DNA of 14,568 nt. Source: Bacteroidota bacterium (GTDB lineage Bacteria; Bacteroidota; Bacteroidia; Bacteroidales; JAAUTT01). Position numbers and translations under genes: made by a program. This document shows positions 7,415 through 14,568 of this stretch, one piece after another; positions within the stretch are counted from its first letter, which is position 1; every line of letters begins with the position of its first letter. The notes below the pieces were generated by a model. That model was not told where the DNA came from. It ran no database searches and saw nothing but the letters and a program-made list of their open reading frames with translations. Location: the NCBI GenBank assembly GCA_023429135.1, contig JAEYWD010000097.1:1-14568 (forward strand), written 5' to 3'.

Positions 7415-8422
7415 TTAGTTTTTAACTATGGTGTATTTACCTGTTTCGGAACCTGAAACTGCATTTGTAATTGTTAACGTGATAGTGTAATTACCGGCAG
7501 TTACATTTATGTCTGCTCCATTGTGGGTTAACGCATCTGTAGTTCCTCCGAGGTTCCAGTCCCAATTGTTATTCAATCTGAATTTTATTGCTCCATCTTT
7601 CAAAGTGGTAGTAATTTTCCAGGTTCCGGATGAGGCGTCGTAATCCATTTCCTGGTCGGGACCATCCCAACTGTTTGGAGTGGCCGAACCAACCAATCCT
7701 ACCTTGAATGCTTCTACATCAAAAGTCAGGTCGTTAATGTTGGCCGAAACCTTGTGCCAGCCTGAAACTCCAGAAGTAATTGCAGCACCGTCAACCGCCA
7801 GCACCTTGTTTGATCCTCCATATACTACATTGGTTTCGGGATGCTTAAATGTAAATGGCATAGATTTATCAAGCTTAACAAAACTTGAATATACTCCGTT
7901 GCCTGCAGGCGATTCAACCTTACCAACCACCGCTGTACCCGAAATAAGATCGAGACGAGGTAATCCGTAAATAGTAATATCTGTGTTTTTTGTCTGGGAA
8001 GAATAAGCCAGATTAGAGCCTGTTACTGCAACCAAAACCGCTCTGATCCTAAAGTCGACAGAGCTAACCTGATCCGCAGTAAACTTTCTTAACAAAATGG
8101 TATTAAGTTCTCCAACTGTGGTCTTCCAAAGCGTATCCTGTGGTCCGGAAAATATAACAAGGGCATCCTCAAAATTATTTCCCTGAGCACATGCTTCCAG
8201 ATAATAGGTGGCAGAAGCCTGGAAACCCGGATTAATTGAAGTACCTTTAATGGTAATAACATCGTTGGCATTCGCTCTTTTCAGAGTTAAATCGGGAAAT
8301 TGGCTAAATGCGGGAAGTGTAGGAGTGTCGGATAATATTGCCTTGTCTTCGTCTTTCTCGCACGAAGTAAACAAGCTAACCAATCCAACAAAAATCAAAT
8401 ATATGATTAATCTGTTATTCAT
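7415..8422 (-). CDS. SusE-like surface starch-binding lipoprotein
   Basis: A 335-residue outer-membrane lipoprotein; the signal peptide ends at lipobox LFTSC (Cys21) followed by EKDEDK. The N-terminal part (about 32-150) is the Ig-like domain of SusE-family proteins. Residues 154-238 look like a starch-binding module by overall pattern (VYGGSNKVLAVDG... matches the end of a normal module), but the aromatic residues expected at the GxAT..GW and FR.N..W positions are missing. The last module (239-335) is intact, with VGSATPNSWDG and FRLNNNWDWNLGG. It is shorter than B. thetaiotaomicron SusE (about 387). The gene lies 16 bp after susD and is surely co-transcribed with it. Its role is to hold starch at the surface together with SusD and the SusF-like protein. 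Confidence 0.83.
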   Translation of the reverse strand: MNNRLIIYLIFVGLVSLFTSCEKDEDKAILSDTPTLPAFSQFPDLTLKRANANDVITIKGTSINPGFQASATYYLEACAQGNNFEDALVIFSGPQDTLWKTTVGELNTILLRKFTADQVSSVDFRIRAVLVAVTGSNLAYSSQTKNTDITIYGLPRLDLISGTAVVGKVESPAGNGVYSSFVKLDKSMPFTFKHPETNVVYGGSNKVLAVDGAAITSGVSGWHKVSANINDLTFDVEAFKVGLVGSATPNSWDGPDQEMDYDASSGTWKITTTLKDGAIKFRLNNNWDWNLGGTTDALTHNGADINVTAGNYTITLTITNAVSGSETGKYTIVKN

Positions 8423-8438
8423 AATTTCAGTTTTTTAA

Positions 8439-10031
8439 TTAGTATCCGGTATTTTGTTTAATATTGGGGTTAGCAGCTACTTCGGCTCCAGGTATAGGAA
8501 ATAAATTCCTGTACGATTCTGACGCCTGACCTCTGTAGGCATTCCCCTTCCATGCCCATAAATAAGCATTGGTAGTAAATTTATTGTACCTGATTAAATC
8601 GGTCCTTCTCACTGATTCCCAATATAACTCACGTCCTCTTTCGTCCAGAATGAAATCAAGTGTAAGCTGGTTGTCCTGGATGTTTCCGGAAGGGCCTTTA
8701 AAAGCACGACCGCGAACTGTGTTAACATCATTTAAGGCAGCGGCCCTATCTCCGCCACTTCTTAATAAAGCCTCTGCACGCATCAGGTAAGCATCGGCGA
8801 GGCGGAAAATTGGAAAATCGGTACTTGTAAAATCGTTATGCGGATGTTCTGCAGGACTATCGTCGTGGTTAAGGTTAGTGTATTTGTAAACACCTATACC
8901 GTCACTGAAAGTTCCTACATTGTAAATATCCCAGTTCTGCAGGAGCCTGATGTAAACTCTGGTATCCTTAACTCTCGAAAAAGTTGGATCAGAGTCAAGC
9001 TTAGGATAAGCCACTGTATCTACCAAAACATTAACAAACTCTTTGGTTGTTCTGTTTCCGCTCCAAGGACCGCCTATCCCAAGGGTTGCAGGTAGAATTT
9101 TATCACCGGCTGCCGCATGAATTATGTAGGTAGTTCCGCCATACGATTGGGTGTACATACCGTCGCAAGTAATGGCGAATATCATTTCGCGGCTGGTATG
9201 GTTATTTGCACTAAAATTAAGGCGGTAGTTTGGCTCTAAAATGTATCCTGCATTAATTACTTTATCAGAATAAGTGATACAGTCGGCCCACTTTGACGTG
9301 CCGGTATATACTTCAGCATTCAGGTACAGACGAGCCAGCAACATCCAGGCTGCGGCCTTATCGGCTCTGCCATACTCAAACCTGGGTTCTCCCAACGTAC
9401 TTTCAATAGCTTTCAGTTCCGATTCTACATAATTAAATAGTTCCTGGCGGGTAGTTTGCTTCGGGAAAAAGCTTCCGGGCTTATCAGCTTCGGTAATAAA
9501 AGCGGGATTACCAAACATATCAATGGCATGGTAATATGCAAGAGCTCTTAAAAAGCGTGCTTCGGAATTGTATCTGATAATTTCGGGATCGTCGCTGCCA
9601 GCCGAATTTCTTATAAACTCGTTACAAATAGAAACAGTATAGATAATACGGGCATACATAGCTGTAACAAAAACATCGGTGGGTGTCCATGTGTGCCAGT
9701 GATAATCTTTAATTGTCTGGTCGTTCCAGGAACACAAAGCTTCGTCGGTTGTAAGTTCTTGTGCCATCCACAAAGCGCGTGTATAAACGCCAAAACCATT
9801 ATCAATACCCGAGATATCACCATTTGGTGAACCTGTACCTTCCTGTCCGGGAACCGAAAAAGAAGAATATAGTTTCGCGAGTGTTTGAAGCATAGCACCT
9901 TCCCGATCTTTTAAGTTTGACGACACAATGATATTTTCGTCAATCGGGGTAACGTCCAGATCCTTGGTACACGAGGCTACCATAACAATTACCATGGCAG
10001 CCAGTATTGATATATATTTAAATTGTTTCAT
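8439..10031 (-). CDS. susD: SusD/RagB-family starch-binding lipoprotein
   Basis: A 530-residue lipoprotein that caps the SusC channel and delivers glucan oligosaccharides to it. The signal peptide ends at lipobox VASC (Cys21), followed by TKDLDVTP, typical of SusD. The N-terminal half is helical and TPR-like, with repeated LARLYLNAEVY and RADAYLMRAEALL-type segments. The C-terminal RagB/SusD domain includes LDFILDERGRELYWESVRR and ends in the hallmark LFPIPGAEVAANPNIKQNTGY-like tail. Length is normal for the family (about 500-560). It starts 20 bp after susC, so the two are one transcriptional unit. Substrate (starch or maltooligosaccharides) is inferred from the SusE/F-like and GH13 neighbours, not from SusD itself. 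Confidence 0.93.
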   Translation of the reverse strand: MKQFKYISILAAMVIVMVASCTKDLDVTPIDENIIVSSNLKDREGAMLQTLAKLYSSFSVPGQEGTGSPNGDISGIDNGFGVYTRALWMAQELTTDEALCSWNDQTIKDYHWHTWTPTDVFVTAMYARIIYTVSICNEFIRNSAGSDDPEIIRYNSEARFLRALAYYHAIDMFGNPAFITEADKPGSFFPKQTTRQELFNYVESELKAIESTLGEPRFEYGRADKAAAWMLLARLYLNAEVYTGTSKWADCITYSDKVINAGYILEPNYRLNFSANNHTSREMIFAITCDGMYTQSYGGTTYIIHAAAGDKILPATLGIGGPWSGNRTTKEFVNVLVDTVAYPKLDSDPTFSRVKDTRVYIRLLQNWDIYNVGTFSDGIGVYKYTNLNHDDSPAEHPHNDFTSTDFPIFRLADAYLMRAEALLRSGGDRAAALNDVNTVRGRAFKGPSGNIQDNQLTLDFILDERGRELYWESVRRTDLIRYNKFTTNAYLWAWKGNAYRGQASESYRNLFPIPGAEVAANPNIKQNTGY

Positions 10032-10051
10032 ACGATTTTCTCTTTTAATTA

Positions 10052-13033
10052 TTAAAAATCAAGATTTACACCTAAAATGAATGTTCTTGGTCTTGGATAA
10101 ATATTATTATCAATACCATTGCTTACTTCAGGGTCCAAACCATTGTATTTGGTGATCACAAAAGCATTCTGAACAGTAAAGGTTACCCTTCCTTTTAATT
10201 TCTCAGTTAAGATTTTCCCGAAATTATAACCTACACTCATATTATCCATCCTGAAGAAAGAAGCATTCTCAATATAGAAATCGGACAGATACTGAGAATT
10301 ATTAAATTTACTGTTGTTTATTTGTGTTGTCAGGTTCTGGAAATAACTGTTGTTATAAAGATTGCCGTAGAAAGTTGAAGAAGCAATATTGTTATAAACA
10401 TAATTGCCAATATTAGCTCTTCCGGAGAATGAAAAATCGAAACTCTTGTATTCGAACCTGGAGGTAATACCAATAGTATAGTCGGGAGCTGGTTTTTTAT
10501 AATGATACATGTCCTGTGTATTTTCTTTAACAGTACCACCTTTGCCGGATAAATCGACATATAACCCCTCGATAGGGAACCCATTAACATCGTATACTTG
10601 TTTGTTTACAAAAAACGAATTAATAGGACGGCCAACACTATTCATCTGAATGTTATTACCTGTACCTCCGCTTATTCCACCGGTAGGAACTCCTAAATAA
10701 TTAGGATCGTCGGTTCTGGTGAGTTTAGTAATTTCATTCTTATTGTAACCAAGGTTCATGCCTATCGTCCAGCTCATTTCGCTAGTAGTAATGGGTCTTA
10801 CATTAAGAATAATTTCGTATCCGGTATTTTCCATATTACCTACATTGGTCAATAAGTAATTGGAGAAGTTACTTCCGTTGGGAATTGCAATCGTATTTAA
10901 CAGATCTTTTGTTTCTCTTTTATAGTATTCAACCGAACCTGAAACCCTGTCGTTAAATAAGCTAAAATCCAAACCAATGTTTTTGGTGGTTGTGGTTTCC
11001 CATTTAATATCCGGATCGTAGGCATTAGGACGCAACGTAGGAATAAACCTGTCGCCAAACTGATAATATGCTTGCGGAACAGAGATCCTGTAAGTTCCCA
11101 TGTAAGGATAATCGGAACCAATGTTTTGCTGTCCGGTTTGTCCCCAGCCTAATCTTAACTTCAATTCGCTAATGGCTCTGACATTCTTAAGGAAGGTTTC
11201 TTCGTTAATCTTCCATGCTAAAGCTAACGATGGAAACAAGCCCCAACGGTTATCTTCTGAAAATCTCGAAGATCCATCATCACGAATAGTAGCTGTAAAG
11301 AGGTATTTATTCATCAAGGTATAGTTCAAACGTCCAAAAAATGATACCAGATAATTTTCAGTTGCATAATTTGAGCTGTCTGCAGTAATTAAAGGGTGTT
11401 TGGCATCTTCAATGCTTCTCTGGTAATTATCCCCTTTTCTCCAGAAATGTTGCCAGGAATAACCTCCCATAATGTCAAAGCGACTTCCGATAGCGTCCAC
11501 ATCCTTTACATAATGTAAAGTAAAATCAAGTAACTTATTGTTAATCTCCTGATTATAATCAATCAACTGCCCAAAGCCACTTCTTCGGGTCCATATAGCG
11601 GTTGTGTCGGCATTGTTATGACCACTACTTTTTGTATAATCGATACCCATATTCAGATTAGCTGATAATTCAGGTAAGAAATGAAATTTATAATCGAACT
11701 GAATATTACCTATTCCTCTGTTAACCTTAGACTCATTATCAATTAATTCAACCATTGCCACAGGGTTTGATGTAGCCATCTGATTGTAATCGCCGTTAAG
11801 AGTATTATCAAGTGTCCACGTGGTATAGCCTCCATAACGGGTATTTCCGTTCCTTACAGGCTGGGTAGGATCGTAATTTACTGCAGCGCCAACGGCACCG
11901 GTATTTCCAAAATTTTGGTTTACATGCATTCCCTTGGCGTTAACATTTACCTTTAGGTGATTATCAAAAAACGAAGGATCAAATCCAAAAGACAGCGTTG
12001 TACGTTTCATATCGGTATTTTTGAGAATACCATTCTGATCGGTATAACCTAAAGATGCCCGGTATGGAATTTTATAGGCAGCACCTGATGCGCTTAAATT
12101 ATGGTCGTGAGACACGGCTGTTTCGTAAATTTCTTTTTGCCATATGGTATTTTCGTTACCTAAACGAAGTAAGCTGGCATTGTCAATATTATTTGTTCCT
12201 TTCTTTTCGACTGCAAGAGCTCTGTATTCGTCACCCGACAAAACATCGAGAAATTTAACCGGAGCACTTACAGAAACATTTCCATTGTAGCTGAAACGGG
12301 TCTTACCGCCCTTTCCTCTCTTGGTTGTAATAAGAATTACACCGTTCGAAGCACGTGAACCGTAAATAGCTGTTGCCGAAGCATCCTTAAGTACAGTGAA
12401 AGTTTCAATATCATTGGGATTAACAATTGACAAAGGATTGCTCAATCCGGAAATGCCTTCACCAGATACAGGTATTCCGTCAATTACAATTAAAGGGTCG
12501 TTGCTTGCGGTTAATGACGATCCTCCTCTTATTCGTATAGTAGCTCCGCTTCCGGGTGCGCCTCCTTCGGTTGTTATTACAACACCGGCACTTTTTCCTA
12601 CCAATAATTCCTGCGGGGTTGTAATTGCTCCTTTGTTAAAGTCCTTTGCACTTACAGTTGCAACAGCACCGGTTGCATCCGATTTTTTAACAGTACCATA
12701 ACCAATTACAACAACCTCTTCAAGGTTTGCTATATCTGTCTGAAGGGTAACATTAACTGTTGATTCGTTTCCAACAATTACATCCTGTGATAAATAACCT
12801 ATATAAGAAAAGGTTAAAGTAGCACCAGCAGGTGCTGAAATAGTATAATTTCCATCCATGTCGGAAACAACACCGCGTGTAGTTCCCTTTACTACAATAT
12901 TTACTCCGGGTAAAGCTTCTCCCGAAGGATCGCTGATCTTACCGGACACTGTTTTCTCCTGACCAAATGCCAAAGGCATGATCAAAATAAATAACGAAAA
13001 CAGTAAAATTTTCAGATTAACTTGTTTACTCAT
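10052..13033 (-). CDS. susC: SusC-family TonB-dependent outer-membrane oligosaccharide transporter
   Basis: A 993-residue TonB-linked beta-barrel importer. The signal peptide covers 1-24 (cleavage after AFG, before Gln25). Next is a carboxypeptidase-D-like regulatory domain (about 28-98, VSGKISDPSGEALPGVNI), then EEVVVIGYG (105-113), the usual SusC TonB-box region. The plug domain (about 115-240) has IRIRGGSSL and VLKDASATAIYGSRASNGV. The rest is the barrel, ending in LGVNLDF with a terminal aromatic residue as needed for barrel insertion. Length is typical. It is the first gene of the operon. The 5' region up to the LacI gene holds the operators. With SusD it forms the uptake complex; energy comes from TonB-ExbBD encoded elsewhere. 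Confidence 0.95.
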   Translation of the reverse strand: MSKQVNLKILLFSLFILIMPLAFGQEKTVSGKISDPSGEALPGVNIVVKGTTRGVVSDMDGNYTISAPAGATLTFSYIGYLSQDVIVGNESTVNVTLQTDIANLEEVVVIGYGTVKKSDATGAVATVSAKDFNKGAITTPQELLVGKSAGVVITTEGGAPGSGATIRIRGGSSLTASNDPLIVIDGIPVSGEGISGLSNPLSIVNPNDIETFTVLKDASATAIYGSRASNGVILITTKRGKGGKTRFSYNGNVSVSAPVKFLDVLSGDEYRALAVEKKGTNNIDNASLLRLGNENTIWQKEIYETAVSHDHNLSASGAAYKIPYRASLGYTDQNGILKNTDMKRTTLSFGFDPSFFDNHLKVNVNAKGMHVNQNFGNTGAVGAAVNYDPTQPVRNGNTRYGGYTTWTLDNTLNGDYNQMATSNPVAMVELIDNESKVNRGIGNIQFDYKFHFLPELSANLNMGIDYTKSSGHNNADTTAIWTRRSGFGQLIDYNQEINNKLLDFTLHYVKDVDAIGSRFDIMGGYSWQHFWRKGDNYQRSIEDAKHPLITADSSNYATENYLVSFFGRLNYTLMNKYLFTATIRDDGSSRFSEDNRWGLFPSLALAWKINEETFLKNVRAISELKLRLGWGQTGQQNIGSDYPYMGTYRISVPQAYYQFGDRFIPTLRPNAYDPDIKWETTTTKNIGLDFSLFNDRVSGSVEYYKRETKDLLNTIAIPNGSNFSNYLLTNVGNMENTGYEIILNVRPITTSEMSWTIGMNLGYNKNEITKLTRTDDPNYLGVPTGGISGGTGNNIQMNSVGRPINSFFVNKQVYDVNGFPIEGLYVDLSGKGGTVKENTQDMYHYKKPAPDYTIGITSRFEYKSFDFSFSGRANIGNYVYNNIASSTFYGNLYNNSYFQNLTTQINNSKFNNSQYLSDFYIENASFFRMDNMSVGYNFGKILTEKLKGRVTFTVQNAFVITKYNGLDPEVSNGIDNNIYPRPRTFILGVNLDF

Positions 13034-13172
13034 GTGTAGATGTTATTAGTTCATAAAGTTTAATTAGTACAACATGTTTTCGGATAAAGTCAGTAGAGCA
13101 TCTTTTTGCTTTTCGGAGACAATGATATAGCATTTAGCAATTAAAAAATCGGCTGAAAAGCATCTAAGGTTC

Positions 13173-13198
13173 CGCAAACGTTTGCGATTTCGTTTGCG
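13173..13198. promoter_or_regulatory. LacI-type operator with an added half-site, between susC and the regulator
   Basis: CGCAAACGTTTGCG (13173-13186) is a perfect 14-bp palindrome with the central CG pair typical of LacI-family operators. The half-site CGTTTGCG is repeated exactly at 13191-13198, 12 bp further on. The site lies 140 bp before the susC start and about 22 bp before the -33 TTG of the regulator gene, so the adjacent LacI protein could act on both divergent promoters. No strong susC -7 box was seen; the nearest is TATCATTG on the minus strand (13127-13120, one mismatch, no spaced -33). Confidence 0.8.
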
Positions 13199-13219
13199 TT
13201 TAACATGTTTTATAACACA

Positions 13220-13252
13220 TTGTTAGAAATCTCAATTTAACTTTTATATTTG
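13220..13252 (+). promoter_or_regulatory. Bacteroidetes promoter of the LacI regulator gene
   Basis: TATATTTG at 13245-13252 matches the -7 consensus TAnnTTTG exactly. A TTG at 13220-13222 lies 22 bp upstream, within or just beyond the usual -33/-7 spacing. Transcription would start near 13258, giving a leader of about 70 nt. Confidence 0.6.
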
Positions 13253-13255
13253 AAA

Positions 13256-13288
13256 GCCATTTTCAAATGGCCTATCTTGTAAAAGATA
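13256..13288 (+). promoter_or_regulatory. Two tandem small hairpins in the regulator leader
   Basis: GCCATTT-TC-AAATGGC (13256-13271) and TATCTT-GTAA-AAGATA (13273-13288) follow the predicted start of transcription of the LacI gene. They may affect mRNA stability or translation, or the first may be a protein-binding palindrome at the start site. Their role is unknown. Confidence 0.35.
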
Positions 13289-13330
13289 ACAGCAACTAAT
13301 AACACACGAACTACAGTTAATTGAAAATCA

Positions 13331-14353
13331 ATGAAATCCGGACAGGTAACCATAAAAGATATTGCTAAAGCTCTTGGAGTCTCGCCGTCGACTGTATCAA
13401 GGGCCCTAAAAGGGCATCCTGACATCAGTCCTGAGACCCGCAAAGCTGTAAGCGATCTAGCCGCACGACTGAAATACGAACCTAATGCCATAGCCTTAAG
13501 CTTGAAACAAAGCCGCAGCAACAGTATCGGAGTTATTATTCCTGAAATGGTGCATTACTTTTTTTCGTCGGTATTAAGCGGCATAACCGACGTAGCTTAC
13601 GATGCAGGTTTCACAGTAATTATCTGTCAGTCGAACGAAATCCATGAACGCGAAGTGGCGAATGTTAAAGCACTATATGCTAACCGCGTCGATGGGATTC
13701 TAATTTCAATATCAAAAGATTCGGATGAATTTGATCATCTTAATTTTTTAATCGACAATGATATTCCGGTAGTTTTTTTCGACAGGTTTGCTCCGGGAAT
13801 TGTTTGCGATAAAGTAATTGTTGACGATTTTGATGCTGCATACAAAGCTACAAAACACTTAATTGACGAAGGACGCAGAAGAATTGCCCATTTTAGCGGT
13901 CCTCAAAAACTATTAATAGGAAGAGAACGTCTCGAAGGATATAAAAAAGCATTGAAAAGCGCAGGTATTCCAATAGATGAATCACTTATCATCCACGCCG
14001 AAAACTTTGAAATGGCCCGTGAGGCCGTTTCGAAACTCATGGAATTGCCTAAGCCTCCCGACGGAATTTTTGCTGTTAACGATCTCACTGCAATAGGTGC
14101 CATGCTTACCCTGCAAAAAAGAGGAATAAAGGTTCCCGACGAAGTTGCTATTGTTGGCTTTAGCGATGGGAAATTCTCAGGAATTGTTGAACCTAATCTT
14201 TCATCAGTAGATCAGCATGGTTACGAAATGGGTACTGCAGCAGCACGCATGCTTATTAAACGGATTCTTTCCGAGGATCCGTTCTACCCGCCCGAAACCG
14301 TAATTTTACAGACTTCTTTAATAATAAGAGGGTCGTCCAGAGTTGAAAGGTAA
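13331..14353 (+). CDS. LacI-family transcriptional regulator of the starch locus
   Basis: A 340-residue regulator. The N-terminal helix-turn-helix (TIKDIAKALGVSPSTVSRAL, 7-26) and the hinge helix (PNAIALSLKQ, 51-60) are typical of LacI proteins and read sites with a central CG, as found at 13173. The periplasmic-binding-protein-like effector domain runs from about 64 (IGVIIPE) to the end; FFDRF, GPQ...GRERLEGY, FAVNDLTAIGA and VAIVGFSDG are conserved ligand-domain segments. Length is normal. It is divergent from susC with 297 bp between. Many environmental Bacteroidota have a LacI protein at starch loci where gut Bacteroides have the membrane activator SusR; the inducer is probably a maltooligosaccharide. 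Repressor or activator action is not decided by sequence. No clear terminator follows; only a 4-bp stem near 14405. Confidence 0.93.
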   Translation: MKSGQVTIKDIAKALGVSPSTVSRALKGHPDISPETRKAVSDLAARLKYEPNAIALSLKQSRSNSIGVIIPEMVHYFFSSVLSGITDVAYDAGFTVIICQSNEIHEREVANVKALYANRVDGILISISKDSDEFDHLNFLIDNDIPVVFFDRFAPGIVCDKVIVDDFDAAYKATKHLIDEGRRRIAHFSGPQKLLIGRERLEGYKKALKSAGIPIDESLIIHAENFEMAREAVSKLMELPKPPDGIFAVNDLTAIGAMLTLQKRGIKVPDEVAIVGFSDGKFSGIVEPNLSSVDQHGYEMGTAAARMLIKRILSEDPFYPPETVILQTSLIIRGSSRVER

Positions 14354-14444
14354 TTTGTCAATATTAAATAAGTCAGTCATAAAATTTTGAGGGGATATAG
14401 GTCACCGCGTTGCGGCTAAATAGGATTTCATAGCACAACATCTA

Positions 14445-14568
14445 ATCGGGTAGGAAGCGGCTCGCACCGCTGTCCTCCCACACCACCTGGCATACGCTTC
14501 ACGTACCGCGGCGGTTTTTATTAACGTTTTCCCTTTACACATATTTCGATTGATTGCAGATCAAGACG
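14445..14568 (-). mobile_element. Partial group II intron: 3' end with domains V and VI
   Basis: Two adjacent hairpins read on the minus strand fit the end of a bacterial group II intron. Domain VI (14479-14448): GGGAGGACAGCGG pairs with CCGCTTCCTACCC, leaving a bulged A (14451) where the branch-point A is expected; counting to an AT end at 14446-14445 puts it 7 nt from the 3' end. Domain V (14514-14483): CCGCC pairs with GGTGG, then GG/CC, a two-base TG bulge, and TACG/CGTA with a TGAAG loop. The GGTGGTGTGGGAGGAC stretch is familiar from Bacteroidota group II introns. Domain V has an irregular lower helix, so the intron may be degenerate. The 5' part and any reverse transcriptase would lie beyond the window. 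Positions 14354-14444 hold no gene. Confidence 0.65.

Noticed and set aside
13120..13127. TATCATTG on the minus strand as susC -7 element
   Set aside because: One mismatch to consensus and the nearest minus-strand TTG is only about 10 bp upstream; noted only in the operator entry.
13107..13162. Inverted repeat TGCTTTTC / GAAAAGCA in the susC leader
   Set aside because: 8-bp arms separated by 40 bp in AT-rich DNA; could arise by chance.
14521..14568. Short open minus-strand frame as the C-terminus of an intron maturase
   Set aside because: Only 15 codons before a stop and no recognisable maturase sequence; it cannot be judged without the DNA beyond the window.

Overview
The window reads as part of a Bacteroidota chromosome: AT-rich DNA, Bacteroidetes-type promoter elements, SusC/SusD proteins, Bacteroidetes lipoprotein signals and a type IX secretion (T9SS) sorting domain. 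A LacI regulator in place of SusR, together with T9SS, points to a marine or environmental group such as Marinilabiliales/Prolixibacteraceae or a flavobacterium rather than gut Bacteroides. That placement is an inference.

Layout. Positions 1-286 are non-coding, with two hairpins and a possible -7 element. Positions 287-1105 (+) encode a membrane-anchored MtfA/M90-like zinc peptidase. It converges, with a 12-bp overlap, on a receiver-histidine kinase fusion at 1094-2182 (-). A 352-bp gap follows, with a palindrome and a hairpin that probably ends the next transcript. Positions 2535-13033 (-) hold a starch/maltooligosaccharide utilisation locus, transcribed in the order susC, susD, a susE-like gene, a susF-like gene, and a T9SS-secreted GH13 amylase. 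Divergent from susC is a LacI-family regulator (13331-14353, +). A perfect 14-bp LacI-type operator with an extra half-site lies in the intergenic region. The last ~125 bp look like the 3' end (domains V and VI) of a group II intron on the minus strand, running off the window.

How it works, inferred from the families: the T9SS-exported GH13 enzyme cuts starch outside the cell, the SusE/SusF-like lipoproteins and SusD hold glucan at the surface, and SusC imports oligosaccharides with TonB energy. The LacI protein presumably senses an oligosaccharide and controls the divergent promoters. No periplasmic or cytoplasmic hydrolases (SusA/SusB or GH65 types) and no inner-membrane transporter are in the window.

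The most distinctive non-coding signal is a set of strong hairpins just after the stop codons of the susE-like gene (15-bp perfect stem), the susF-like gene (10-bp stem plus U-rich tract) and the amylase. They suggest stepwise attenuation or 3'-end protection within the operon. I see no clearly new multi-gene system; the locus is a recognisable Sus-type system with unusual details.
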